A stretch of 13,870 nucleotides of DNA, from assembly GCA_003482555.1 (NCBI GenBank), contig DMYQ01000128.1, forward strand, positions 1-13,870, read 5' to 3'. Shown here piece after piece: positions 1 to 7,103 of the stretch. The number at the start of each line of letters is the position of its first letter. Position 1 is the first letter of the stretch. The stretch is from Janthinobacterium sp. (GTDB taxonomy: Bacteria > Pseudomonadota > Gammaproteobacteria > Burkholderiales > Burkholderiaceae_D). The notes below the pieces were generated by a model that was given only the letters and a program-made list of their open reading frames with translations, searched no databases and was not told where the DNA came from. Position numbers and translations under genes: made by a program.

Positions 1-1
1 C

Positions 2-15
2 AGGCCTTCCGGCCT
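2..15 (-). terminator. Hairpin just after the 15-461 gene, possible terminator cut by the window edge
   Basis: On the minus strand, AGGCC-GGAA-GGCCT forms a perfect 5-bp stem with a GNRA-type tetraloop, beginning at the last base of the TGA stop. A U-tract would lie outside the window, so a complete intrinsic terminator cannot be confirmed. Confidence 0.3.
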
Positions 16-461
16 CAGGCCTTGGTGCTGTCGACCTTGGCCAGCACGGTGCGCGGCACCACTTCGGTCGTGGGGCAGGAATCGATAGCATCCGAATAGA
101 TCAGCCAACGCTTCAATATGTCCATGCGGCGTATGGTGATGCCCTTGCCGTTGATATAGCCGATTTGCTCGAAACTCTCGCGCACTGCCGTCAGCTTGGA
201 CACCGTGGGCGCGTTCTCGATCAGGCGGTCGTAAGCCTTGCGCGCCTTTTGCTCCCATTTGGCCAGCAGCGGGTCGTCGAAACGGTTGCTTTCGAAGTAA
301 ACGGTGACCGTGTGGTCGTGGTTGGCGAAGCCGACGATGGCGGCGCCCTTGCGCACCGTCAGCAAGACGTCTTCCTTGACGCCGCTGGTAAGCACGAACA
401 GGGCCGCCCTGCCGTCCGTGTCCGGACGTTCCATCGGTATATCTTGTCCAATCGCACTCAT
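15..461 (-). CDS. Hypothetical protein, 148 aa
   Basis: I do not recognise this protein. The frame is open to a TTG at 587, but I chose the ATG at 461 (protein begins MSAIGQDIPMERPD). A promoter-like pair at 527-555 would start transcription near 520, inside the longer version, and the extra 42 residues are Cys/Arg-rich and look non-coding. The Shine-Dalgarno is weak (GGGA about 8 nt upstream). There is no signal peptide or membrane segment. The first half looks like beta strands (LFVLTSG, VLLTVRKGAAIVGFA, TVTVYFES). The second half is a charged helical stretch (LLAKWEQKARKAYDRLIE) followed by ITIRRMDILKRWLIYSD. It is transcribed away from the 768 gene, so no operon partner is visible. It could be a small cytosolic PilZ-like or stress-type protein, but no diagnostic motif supports either idea. 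Confidence 0.6.
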   Translation of the reverse strand: MSAIGQDIPMERPDTDGRAALFVLTSGVKEDVLLTVRKGAAIVGFANHDHTVTVYFESNRFDDPLLAKWEQKARKAYDRLIENAPTVSKLTAVRESFEQIGYINGKGITIRRMDILKRWLIYSDAIDSCPTTEVVPRTVLAKVDSTKA

Positions 462-526
462 CGAGGTATCCCAGTAAGGAATTGTGGTCGCCGCCAGCAG
501 TACTTTCAGACCACATGATTTTAGAA

Positions 527-555
527 ATAATACATCGGCCCCTGGCCCCGTACAA
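527..555 (-). promoter_or_regulatory. Candidate sigma70 promoter for the 148-aa hypothetical gene
   Basis: On the minus strand, TTGTAC (550-555) is followed after 17 nt by TATTAT (527-532), which matches the -10 consensus at 5 of 6 positions. The expected start near 520 gives a leader of about 59 nt before the ATG at 461. Confidence 0.4.
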
Positions 556-704
556 CCACAAACAGCGACTCTCCGGCGCTGTCTCAAATGATTATTGCAC
601 TAAAGCATGAAAACCGCCATGAGATTTGCGCCGCCGCCGCCGTGCCCGTTGTTAATAGAGTTTGTATGCGGAGATTGTGACGCGCGGTTTGTAACGCCGA
701 GCTT

Positions 705-730
705 GCCCCGCGCAGCCCGGGACGCGGGGC
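705..730. repeat. 8-bp inverted repeat upstream of the M29-like gene
   Basis: GCCCCGCG (705-712) and CGCGGGGC (723-730) are perfect inverted arms around a 10-nt centre. The dyad ends 16 bp before the TATAAT at 747, so it covers the -35 region. It could be an operator. There is no T-tract to make it a terminator. The rest of 588-767 holds nothing else I can name. Confidence 0.4.
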
Positions 731-746
731 TAGCGGCGCCTAGCCT

Positions 747-752
747 TATAAT
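747..752 (+). promoter_or_regulatory. Perfect TATAAT -10 element upstream of the M29-like gene
   Basis: TATAAT lies 15 bp before the ATG at 768. No good -35 sits at the right distance: the -35 position is GCGGGG, inside the 705-730 dyad. Transcription would start near 759, leaving a leader of only about 9 nt without a Shine-Dalgarno. Confidence 0.4.
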
Positions 753-767
753 GCCTGCGCCCCCACA

Positions 768-1838
768 ATGAAATACACCATGACGCCTTCCCCTACAGAA
801 AAAGACACCAGCCGCCTGGACGCCATCAGCGCGGCCGCCGTCGACATGGCCGCCGTGAATATCGGCGACTTACTGAGTCTGGCAATCGAGCATACTCCCG
901 AGCAAGCGGCCCTGGTGGTGTGCGACACCAACAGCTGGCTCAACATCGTGCTCAGCGACGCTTACCGGCGCGCGCTGCCGGACGCCACCTTCATCGACTT
1001 CGACCAGGTCGCGCCCGATGAGGTGCTGGCCGCGTTCGCGCAACTGGCGGCCGGCAGCCTGGTCGTGCTGATCCAGTCCACCAGCTTTCGCCTGGAAGCC
1101 TTCCGCATCCGCATCGAGCTGTTCAAGCGCGGCCTGAAAGTGATCGAACACGTGCACCTGGCGCGCATGCCCGGCGTGCAGGGACTGCACTACATCGCCT
1201 CGCTGGCCTACGATCCCGCCTACTATCGCGGCGTCGGACTGGCCCTCAAGGCGCGCATCGACGGCGCCCGCCACGGCATGGTCGACAGCGGCGGCGCGCA
1301 ACTGGTGTTCGGCGCCCCGTTCGAGCCGGCCAAGCTGAATGTGGGCGACTACAGCGGCATGAAAAACGTCGGTGGCCAGTTCCCCATCGGCGAAGTGTTC
1401 ACCGAGGCGCAGGACCTGGAAACCGTCAACGGGCGGGTGCGCATCTTCGTTTTCGGCGACACCGCCTTCCAGGTCAACCGGCCGGTAACGCCGATCACCC
1501 TGATCATCGACAAGGGCCGCGTCGTCGACAGCGTCGACGCCACCGAGGAATTCGAGGCGATACTGGCGACCATCCGCGCGCACGAGGGCGAGGTGTGGCT
1601 GCGCGAACTGGGCTTCGGCATGAACCGTGCCTTTTCGCGCGAGCAGCTGGTCAACGACATCGGCACCTACGAGCGCATGTGCGGCATCCACCTGTCGCTG
1701 GGCGCCAAGCACGGCGTCTATCAGAAGCCGCAATTCAAGCGCAAGGACGCGCGCTACCACGTCGACGTCTTCGCCGTCACCGAGGGCGTGTATCTGGACG
1801 ATGAACTGGTCTACCGCGACGGCGCCTGGATCGTCTGA
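768..1838 (+). CDS. M29 aminopeptidase-like / 2,5-dihydroxypyridine dioxygenase-like metalloprotein, 356 aa
   Basis: The C-terminal third carries the pattern of the aminopeptidase T (M29, COG2309) fold, which is shared by the Fe(II) ring-cleaving NicX-type dihydroxypyridine dioxygenases. RELGFGMN around Glu280 resembles the family's AElGiGtN. It is followed by ERMCGIHLSLG (Glu302, His308) and RYHVDVF (His331, Asp333), the usual metal-ligand positions. The N-terminal part (residues 30-180) is an alpha/beta domain with IGDLLSLAIEHTPEQAALVV. Length fits the family (about 350-410 aa). No signal peptide is present, so the protein is cytosolic. Whether it is a peptidase or an extradiol-type dioxygenase cannot be decided by eye. 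No nicotinate-pathway genes are nearby, so I do not assign NicX. Start: ATG 768, with an in-frame alternative at 780; neither has a Shine-Dalgarno. It stands alone, convergent with the LysR gene. Confidence 0.7.
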   Translation: MKYTMTPSPTEKDTSRLDAISAAAVDMAAVNIGDLLSLAIEHTPEQAALVVCDTNSWLNIVLSDAYRRALPDATFIDFDQVAPDEVLAAFAQLAAGSLVVLIQSTSFRLEAFRIRIELFKRGLKVIEHVHLARMPGVQGLHYIASLAYDPAYYRGVGLALKARIDGARHGMVDSGGAQLVFGAPFEPAKLNVGDYSGMKNVGGQFPIGEVFTEAQDLETVNGRVRIFVFGDTAFQVNRPVTPITLIIDKGRVVDSVDATEEFEAILATIRAHEGEVWLRELGFGMNRAFSREQLVNDIGTYERMCGIHLSLGAKHGVYQKPQFKRKDARYHVDVFAVTEGVYLDDELVYRDGAWIV

Positions 1839-1863
1839 ACCTCAGTTGAAGTTCGGCTGAACC

Positions 1864-1914
1864 GCGGCGCCAATTCAAACGCGCTTCAGCTGAACTGGGC
1901 GCGGACGGCGCCGC
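1864..1914. terminator. Inverted repeat between convergent genes, weak terminator candidate
   Basis: GCGGCGCC (1864-1871) pairs perfectly with GGCGCCGC (1907-1914). The 35-nt loop contains the 10-bp palindrome TTCAGCTGAA (1885-1894). It fills the 77-nt space between two converging genes, the usual place for a bidirectional terminator, but neither strand has a T-tract. Confidence 0.25.
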
Positions 1915-1915
1915 T

Positions 1916-2854
1916 TCAGGCGCGCGGCAGCAGGCCGGCCGCCTCCAGCGCGCTATCCCAGGGCGGCGCCGGCTGGTACTGCGCGACCAGGAAATCGATC
2001 AGCGCGCGCACCTTGGGCGACAGTTGGCGGCTGGCCGGATACAGCGCGCTCAAGTGATTGAGCGGCAGGCTCCAGTCCTCCAGCACCGGCAGCAGAGTGC
2101 CGTCGAGCAGATCGCGCCAGGCCAGAAACGTGGTGCTGTAGACGATGCCCAGCCCGCGCCGCGCGGCTTGCTGCAGCACCAGCCCGTTGTTCGACGTGAA
2201 GCTGGCGCGCACGCGCACCGCGCGCCGCTCGCCGCCCCGCTCAAACTGCCAGGCGGTGCCCCCGGTCAGGTGGCTGAAATGCAGGCACTGGTGCGCCAGC
2301 AGTTCTTCCGGCGCCCGCGGCCGCCCCCACTTTTCCAGATACGCGGGACTGGCGCACAGCACGCCGCGACAGGGCGCCAGCGGCCGCAGCGCCAGCGCGC
2401 TGCTGTCGGGGATGCCGCCGACCCGTATCGTCAAATCGAAACCGTGGCGTATCGGGTCGAGCAGGGCATCGTCGACGACCAGCTCCGGCGTCAATTGCGG
2501 ATGGCCCAGGCTGAATCGCGCCAGCGCGTCCGCCAGCCAGGCGCTGCCAAAGCTGGACGGCGCCTGGATGCGCAGCGCCCCGGCCAGATGCGCGCCCGCC
2601 TGCGCCACCGCGCGCGCCGCTTCCTGCGCCTGCGCCAGGGTCGCCACGCACGGCGCCAGGTAGGCTTGCCCGGCGTCGGTCAGGCTCACCTCGCGCGTCG
2701 AGCGGTGCAGCAGGCGCGCGTCCAGGCGCGCTTCCAGTTGCAGCACGTGCTTGCTGACCATCGCCCGCGTCAGGCCGAGGCGGCGGCCGGCCGCGCTGAA
2801 GCTGCGCAGGCGCGCCACTTCGACGAAAATTTCCATTGCCCGCAATTGATCCAT
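1916..2854 (-). CDS. LysR family transcriptional regulator, 312 aa
   Basis: This is a full-length LTTR. Residues 1-60 are the winged helix-turn-helix (AMEIFVEVARLRSFSAAGRRL, then TRAMVSKHVLQLEARLDARLLHRSTREVSLTDAG). Residues 90-295 form the periplasmic-binding-like effector domain (GALRIQAPSSFG, GFDLTIRVG, RRGLGIVYSTTFL). The sequence resembles the subgroup that usually acts as local repressor or activator of adjacent oxidoreductase genes. It is divergent from the PhyH dioxygenase operon, with 106 bp between start codons and a classic dyad in between, so it very likely controls that operon and itself. The effector is unknown. The ATG at 2854 gives the normal MDQLRAMEIF start. There is no Shine-Dalgarno, and the predicted transcription start lies at the ATG, so the mRNA may be leaderless. 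Confidence 0.93.
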   Translation of the reverse strand: MDQLRAMEIFVEVARLRSFSAAGRRLGLTRAMVSKHVLQLEARLDARLLHRSTREVSLTDAGQAYLAPCVATLAQAQEAARAVAQAGAHLAGALRIQAPSSFGSAWLADALARFSLGHPQLTPELVVDDALLDPIRHGFDLTIRVGGIPDSSALALRPLAPCRGVLCASPAYLEKWGRPRAPEELLAHQCLHFSHLTGGTAWQFERGGERRAVRVRASFTSNNGLVLQQAARRGLGIVYSTTFLAWRDLLDGTLLPVLEDWSLPLNHLSALYPASRQLSPKVRALIDFLVAQYQPAPPWDSALEAAGLLPRA

Positions 2855-2858
2855 GGCC

Positions 2859-2883
2859 GATTGTCAACGTTTTGGCGACAATC
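2859..2883. promoter_or_regulatory. LysR-type operator dyad (7-bp arms, 11-nt spacer)
   Basis: GATTGTC (2859-2865) and GACAATC (2877-2883) are perfect inverted arms 11 nt apart, the T-N11-A geometry of LTTR recognition sites. Further ATTGTC (2900-2905) and TGTCAA (2884-2889) half-sites follow toward the PhyH promoter. The dyad lies immediately upstream of the lysR start codon and overlaps its likely promoter, fitting autorepression plus control of the divergent operon. Confidence 0.6.
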
Positions 2884-2889
2884 TGTCAA
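2860..2889 (-). promoter_or_regulatory. Promoter of the LysR gene (TTGACA-N18-GACAAT)
   Basis: On the minus strand a perfect TTGACA (2884-2889) is followed after 18 nt by GACAAT (2860-2865, 4 of 6 matches). The start would fall at about 2853, within one or two bases of the ATG at 2854. The -10 lies inside the LysR dyad. Confidence 0.45.
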
Positions 2890-2901
2890 CCGTTCACCCA
2901 T

Positions 2902-2929
2902 TGTCCGGCCCCGTGGTGGGTCTTACAAT
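2902..2929 (+). promoter_or_regulatory. Promoter of the PhyH/TIM-barrel operon (TTGTCC-N16-TACAAT)
   Basis: TTGTCC (2902-2907) and TACAAT (2924-2929) are 16 nt apart, with a predicted start near 2936. The -35 overlaps an ATTGTC half-site of the LysR dyad, the position expected for activation by an upstream-bound LTTR. Confidence 0.5.
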
Positions 2930-2949
2930 GGTCTTTCATCTTCCCATCC

Positions 2950-2953
2950 GGAG
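2950..2953 (+). promoter_or_regulatory. Ribosome binding site deciding the PhyH start
   Basis: GGAG lies 7 nt before ATG 2961. The frame is open upstream to 2853, but that extension crosses the promoter and LysR dyad, so 2961 is the start. Confidence 0.7.
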
Positions 2954-2960
2954 CCCCGCC

Positions 2961-3800
2961 ATGCTGACACCCGCCCAACAAGAACAATATCAACGCGACG
3001 GCTACCTGGTCGTGCCGGACTTCAAGAGCGGCGCCGAGATCGCGGCCCTGCGCCTGCGCGCCGAAGAAATCGTGCGCGAATTCGACGCCGGCGCCAACCG
3101 CGCCATCTTCACCACGCGCGAGCAGGAAAAGAACAGCAACGATTATTTTCTGGCTTCGGACAACACCATCCGCTGCTTTTTCGAGGAAGAAGCCTTCGGC
3201 GCCGACGGCCAGCTAAAACAGGACAAGTCCCTGTCGATCAACAAGATCGGCCACGCCATGCACGATCTCGATCCCGTCTTCCGGGCCTTTTCCAGCGACC
3301 CGAAACTGGCCGCCGTGGCGCGCGACCTGGGCCTGCTGGACGCCCGCGTGTGGCAGTCGATGTACATCTTCAAGCAGCCCGGCATCGGCGGCGAAGTGCG
3401 CTGGCACCAGGACGCCACCTATTTCGAAACCACGCCGATCAGCGTCACCACCTTCTGGTTCGCGCTGGAAGACGCGACCCGCGACAACGGCTGCCTGTGG
3501 GCCGAGCCGGGCGGCCACCGCGGCCCGCTGCGCGAGCGCTTCGTGCGCACTGGCGACCAGGTCCGCATCGACAAGCTCGACGCCACCCCGTGGCCGGACG
3601 ACGCCCGCGCCGTCGCGCTCGAAGTCAAGGCCGGCAGCCTGGTGTGCTTCCACGGCTTGCTGCCGCATTACAGCGCGCCGAACCGCTCGCCCGTTTCGCG
3701 CCACGCCTACACCCTGCACGCCACCGACGCCGCCACCGCCTATTCGCCGCACAACTGGATCCAGCGCGACGCCGCGCTGCCGGTGCGCGGCTTTTTGTAG
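2961..3800 (+). CDS. Phytanoyl-CoA dioxygenase (PhyH) family Fe(II)/2-oxoglutarate oxygenase, 279 aa
   Basis: This is a double-stranded beta-helix oxygenase of the PhyH / ectoine-hydroxylase superfamily. The facial triad is visible: WHQD (His149, Asp151) and the distal His236 in LLPHYSAPNRS. Arg247 (SRHAYTLH), about 11 residues on, is the expected 2-oxoglutarate carboxylate ligand. The N-terminus has the family opening QEQYQRDGYLVVPDF. Length is typical, and there is no signal peptide. The overall sequence is closer to PHYHD1-like bacterial members than to ectoine hydroxylase, and no ectoine genes are adjacent, so the substrate is unknown. The downstream TIM-barrel gene starts 8 nt after the stop, so the two are co-transcribed and probably act on related substrates. 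Control is probably by the divergent LysR. Confidence 0.9.
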   Translation: MLTPAQQEQYQRDGYLVVPDFKSGAEIAALRLRAEEIVREFDAGANRAIFTTREQEKNSNDYFLASDNTIRCFFEEEAFGADGQLKQDKSLSINKIGHAMHDLDPVFRAFSSDPKLAAVARDLGLLDARVWQSMYIFKQPGIGGEVRWHQDATYFETTPISVTTFWFALEDATRDNGCLWAEPGGHRGPLRERFVRTGDQVRIDKLDATPWPDDARAVALEVKAGSLVCFHGLLPHYSAPNRSPVSRHAYTLHATDAATAYSPHNWIQRDAALPVRGFL

Positions 3801-3808
3801 GGCGCCCG

Positions 3809-4636
3809 ATGGAGATCCTGATTTTCGCGCCGCACTGGGGCAGTAAGGAGCTGGCGCCGGCCGTCTTCATCGAGCGCGTCCTGGCGGCCGGCTTCGACGG
3901 CGTCGAAATGGCGCTGCCGGCCGACGCCGCCCTGCGCGAAGAATGGCGCGCGCGCCTGGCCGACGCCGGCCTGGGCCTGATCGCCCAGCAGTGGGAAACC
4001 GCCTTCCAGCCGCGCTTCGAGGCGCACCGCGCGGCCCTGGCGGCCCTGCTGGAAAACGCCTGCGCGGCGCGGCCGCTGCTGGTCAACTCGCACACCGGCA
4101 AGGACTATTTCACGCCCGCGCAAAACCGCGAACTGATCGCACTGGCCGCGCGCATCGGGAGCGAGCACGGCGTCCCCATCGTCCACGAAATCCACCGCGG
4201 CCGCTTCAGCGGACACCCGATGCTGCTGCTGCCCTACCTGGAGAGCGATGCGGCGCTGGAACTGACGGCCGACCTGTCGCACTGGTGCTGCGCCTGCGAA
4301 TCGCTGCTGGAGGATCAGCCGGAAACGCTGGCGCCGACCTTGCCGCGCGTGCGCCACATCCACGCCCGCGTCGGCCACGCGCAAGGCCCGCAAGTGATCG
4401 ACTTCCGCGCGCCCGAGGCGCAAGAAGCGCTGGCGGCCCACCTGGCCTGGTGGGATACGATCGTCGCCCTGCGCCTGGCCGCCGGCGCGCCGCGCCTGTG
4501 CATGACGCCGGAATTCGGCCCGGCCCCGTACACCCAGAGCCTGCCCCACAGCGGCGCGCCGCTGTCGGACGCCTGGGAACAGAACGTGGCGATGCTGGAG
4601 CTGCTGCGCCGCCGCTACGGACGCGCCGTCGCCTGA
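3809..4636 (+). CDS. Sugar phosphate isomerase/epimerase-like TIM-barrel protein, 275 aa
   Basis: This is a xylose-isomerase-like TIM barrel. The divalent-metal ligands occur in order at the ends of the strands: Glu127 (VHEIHRGR), Asp155 (TADLSHWCC), His183/His185 (VRHIHARVGH) and Glu235 (CMTPEFGPAP). LLVNSHTGKDYF (residues 90-101) is a further conserved strand. Members isomerise, epimerise or dehydrate sugars or sugar-like ligands, and the exact substrate cannot be read. It follows the PhyH gene after 8 nt (upstream GUAGGG serves as a modest Shine-Dalgarno), so it is the second gene of a LysR-controlled operon. A plausible reading is a catabolic or modification step on a polyol or inositol-like compound, but this is inference only. 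Its last 22 nt overlap the 3' end of the opposing kinase gene. Confidence 0.88.
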   Translation: MEILIFAPHWGSKELAPAVFIERVLAAGFDGVEMALPADAALREEWRARLADAGLGLIAQQWETAFQPRFEAHRAALAALLENACAARPLLVNSHTGKDYFTPAQNRELIALAARIGSEHGVPIVHEIHRGRFSGHPMLLLPYLESDAALELTADLSHWCCACESLLEDQPETLAPTLPRVRHIHARVGHAQGPQVIDFRAPEAQEALAAHLAWWDTIVALRLAAGAPRLCMTPEFGPAPYTQSLPHSGAPLSDAWEQNVAMLELLRRRYGRAVA

Positions 4637-6951
4637 CCCGCCTGATCCGCCGAACCCGCCACCAGCAAGACGTTGGCGCTGTCCGGACTGTGCTCGGGCG
4701 CCGTGGTCGGCAAGGTCAGCGTGATGCTGGTGCCGCGCCCCGGCTCGGACTCGATTTGAATACTCCCCTTGAGCATGTCGGTGACGATGTTGTAGACGAT
4801 ATTCATGCCCAGCCCCGAGCCGCCCTGCCCCATCTTGGTGGTGAAGAAGGGCTCGAAGACGCGGTGCAGGGTGGCGTCCGACATGCCGACGCCGTCGTCG
4901 CCGAACACCAATTCCACGTGGCCGGCATCGGCCGCGCGCGCGCGAATCGAAATGCAGCCCTGGGCGCGCCCCTCGAAGCCGTGCAGCAGGGCGTTGTTGA
5001 GCAAATTGCTGAGCACCTGGCCGACACTGCCGGGATAAGAATCGAAGCGCAAGCCGCGCGCCACCGCCAGGCGCAGCTCGCACTTGGCGCGCCGCAGCTG
5101 CGCCGCATAGGTTGCCAGGGTGTCGTGCACCACCTCGTCCAGGTAAAAAACGCGGCGCAGGTCGCTGCTCTGGTCGACCGCCACTTGCTTGAACGCGTTG
5201 ATCAACTCGGCCGCGCGTGCCAGCGAAGCGGCCATGATCGCGCAAGCTTGCCGGATGTCGCGCATATGCGCGTCCAGCGCCGAGCGCTTGACGCCGCCGT
5301 TCGCGACCTTGTTTTCAAAGTCCCGCACGATGTCGTTGAGGGTCGTGGCCGTCAACAGGCTGTTGCCGATCGGCGTATTGAGTTCGTGCGCGATACCCGC
5401 CACCAGGGCGCCCAGCGCCGCCATCTTTTCCGAGGTGATCAGATTATTTTGCGCCTGCTTCAGGGTGGCCAGCATGGCCGCCAGATCCTGGCGCGCCAGT
5501 TCGACCTTCCCCTTTTGCCGCTCCAGTTCGACCAGGCTGTCTTCCAGGCCGTGGCGCGCCAGCAGCAACGCCGCCTCGGCCCGTTTGCGGTCGCTGATGT
5601 CGTGGATCACCCAGATGCAACCCTTGGCGGCATCGGTCGGATCCAGCAGTTTTCCATTGATCACGCACCAGATCGCGGCGCCGTCCTTGCCCACCATTTC
5701 CAGTTCCCGGCGCAAGACCCGGCCCTCCTCGCCGCAGCCGAAGGGGTCGGCGCCGGCCAGGCTCGCGCGCGCCAGCAGGGTGTCGGTCGGCAGGCCGTTC
5801 AACTCGCCCGGCAGATAGCCCATCATCTCTTCCAGGCCGCGGTTGCAGCGCGCCACCCGGCCGGCCGCGAACAGGCCGATGCCGACGATGGCGCTGTCCT
5901 GGAAGGCGCGCTGCTCGGCCAGCGCGCGCGTCAATTCGTCGGCCAGCGAGCGGCGCCGGCGCGAGGCCATCATCAGCGCCGCGATCAGCGCGCTGATGAG
6001 GGCGCCGGCGCCGCCGATCAGGGCGATGATGCCGCGGTGGCGCTCGTAGCGGCTGCCGGCATGGCCGGAAAAACGCATGTCCCAGCGGCGCCGGCCAAGG
6101 TCCAGGCGGGCCTCCGAGCGCAGTTGCGGCAGGGCCGCGGGCACGGGCGCGCCGCTGTCGTACATGAGGTTGGCGGCCGACGGCGGCGCCGGCCGTTCAT
6201 CGATGTAGCCGGCGTCGTTGATACGCACCGCCATGTGCTCGAGCATGGGCGCGTCGATCACTTCGCGCATCAGGTCGTTGACCCGGAACACGATGGCGAC
6301 GAAACCCCTCAGCGCCGCGCGCCGCTGCGCCAGCGTTTGCAAAGGCGCGCCCTTGCGGTAGAGCGGCACGCGCGCCACGAAGCCGGGCTGGCCGGCGGCG
6401 TCCTGCACCAGCGCGATGCGCGCGGTGACGACGATGGCGCCGCTGTCGCGGCCCATTTCCAGGGCCCGCAAATGCGGCGCCAGCGCGGCCAGGTCGAGTC
6501 CCAGGACGCTTTCATTGCCGCGCATCGGCTCGGTAAATTCGATCACGAAATGCTCGCCGCGCACGCTGGCGGGATGCACGACAAAGGGCGCGCCGGCGGC
6601 ACCCTGACGCCGCCGCCGCGCCCGCGCGTAATCGGCCAGCGCCGCGTCGGGCACGGCGCGCACGAACTGGATGGCCTGGAAACCGGGGTAGCGGCGGCCC
6701 AGATCGAGCTCGCCGATGAAGCGCCGCAGTTGTTCGGGGCTGGCGTCCTCGTTCATGGCCAGCATGCCCTTGAGGGCCAGCAAGACGTCGAAATAGGTGC
6801 GCAGGCGAACGCCGGTGTCGCGCGCGATCTTCTCGCTGTCGCGCTGGAAGTTGCCGCTGATTTGGCGGTCCTGCGCATCCATGACGAACAGGCATACCCA
6901 CACGGTCGCGCAAATGCCGACGGCAAAAGCCAGGTAACCGTGTCCACGCAT
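4615..6951 (-). CDS. CHASE-PAS membrane sensor histidine kinase, 778 aa
   Basis: Transmembrane segment 1 spans residues 7-24. An extracytoplasmic CHASE-type domain follows at about 40-295 (KGMLAMNEDA, YPGFQAIQFVRAVP, VIEFTEPMRGNESVLGLDLA). Segment 2 is at about 306-329 and ends in RRRR. Next come a PAS domain (345-460, closing with WVIHDISDRKRAEAAL) and a coiled coil (462-510). The dimerisation helix has the phospho-acceptor His522 in AGIAHELNTPIGN. The HATPase_c domain has an N-box around Asn652/653 (NLLNNALLHGF), G1 DDGVGM (685-690), F-box FEPFFTTK and G2 GGSGLGM. The HELNTPIG box is a Burkholderiales-type variant rather than HELRTPL. CHASE domains usually bind small extracellular ligands such as adenine-like cytokinins or peptides. 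No response regulator gene is adjacent, so this is an orphan kinase. A minus-strand TATAGT at 7037-7042 is a possible -10 but has no good -35. Confidence 0.95.
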   Translation of the reverse strand: MRGHGYLAFAVGICATVWVCLFVMDAQDRQISGNFQRDSEKIARDTGVRLRTYFDVLLALKGMLAMNEDASPEQLRRFIGELDLGRRYPGFQAIQFVRAVPDAALADYARARRRRQGAAGAPFVVHPASVRGEHFVIEFTEPMRGNESVLGLDLAALAPHLRALEMGRDSGAIVVTARIALVQDAAGQPGFVARVPLYRKGAPLQTLAQRRAALRGFVAIVFRVNDLMREVIDAPMLEHMAVRINDAGYIDERPAPPSAANLMYDSGAPVPAALPQLRSEARLDLGRRRWDMRFSGHAGSRYERHRGIIALIGGAGALISALIAALMMASRRRRSLADELTRALAEQRAFQDSAIVGIGLFAAGRVARCNRGLEEMMGYLPGELNGLPTDTLLARASLAGADPFGCGEEGRVLRRELEMVGKDGAAIWCVINGKLLDPTDAAKGCIWVIHDISDRKRAEAALLLARHGLEDSLVELERQKGKVELARQDLAAMLATLKQAQNNLITSEKMAALGALVAGIAHELNTPIGNSLLTATTLNDIVRDFENKVANGGVKRSALDAHMRDIRQACAIMAASLARAAELINAFKQVAVDQSSDLRRVFYLDEVVHDTLATYAAQLRRAKCELRLAVARGLRFDSYPGSVGQVLSNLLNNALLHGFEGRAQGCISIRARAADAGHVELVFGDDGVGMSDATLHRVFEPFFTTKMGQGGSGLGMNIVYNIVTDMLKGSIQIESEPGRGTSITLTLPTTAPEHSPDSANVLLVAGSADQAGQATARP

Positions 6952-7069
6952 CGATACACTCCGCTAATGGAAAAGGACGCTGGCGGGGCGCGGCGCCGGC
7001 GCGGCCGGCGCGACCGAGCCGCGCCGAGCCGGGACGACTATAACATGGCGCGCCGGCGCGGGGAATAGC

Positions 7070-7098
7070 TTGCAATTGAATAGCGCGCTACCTATAAT
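7070..7098 (+). promoter_or_regulatory. ohrR promoter (TTGCAA-N17-TATAAT) with internal palindromes
   Basis: TTGCAA (7070-7075) and a perfect TATAAT (7093-7098) are 17 nt apart, the best promoter in the window. The spacer holds the palindromes CAATTG (7073-7078) and TAGCGCGCTA (7081-7090), good candidates for an OhrR operator because OhrR boxes elsewhere are AATTG-type inverted repeats. Transcription should start at about 7104-7106, on the ATG itself. Confidence 0.65.
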
Positions 7099-7103
7099 GC
7101 AAC

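Noticed and set aside
461..587. N-terminal extension of the first gene to a TTG at 587
   Set aside because: The start is rare, it has no Shine-Dalgarno, the sequence is Cys/Arg-rich, and a better promoter lies within it.
870..1760. A 296-codon minus-strand frame opposite the M29-like gene
   Set aside because: Its composition is typical of a complementary shadow, and the plus-strand protein has family motifs.
2024..3808. Upstream extension of the TIM-barrel frame
   Set aside because: The frame is open by chance through the LysR and PhyH genes. The protein similarity and gene order place the start at 3809.
3740..5245. A 501-codon minus-strand frame spanning the TIM-barrel and the end of the kinase
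   Set aside because: It crosses two well-supported genes in other frames and shows no domain.
3943..7068. A 1041-codon open frame on the plus strand across the TIM-barrel and kinase genes
   Set aside because: It is antisense to a kinase with all catalytic boxes intact and out of frame with the TIM-barrel gene. Its translation is Arg/Ala/Gly/Gln-rich without any domain, as expected for a GC-rich shadow frame.
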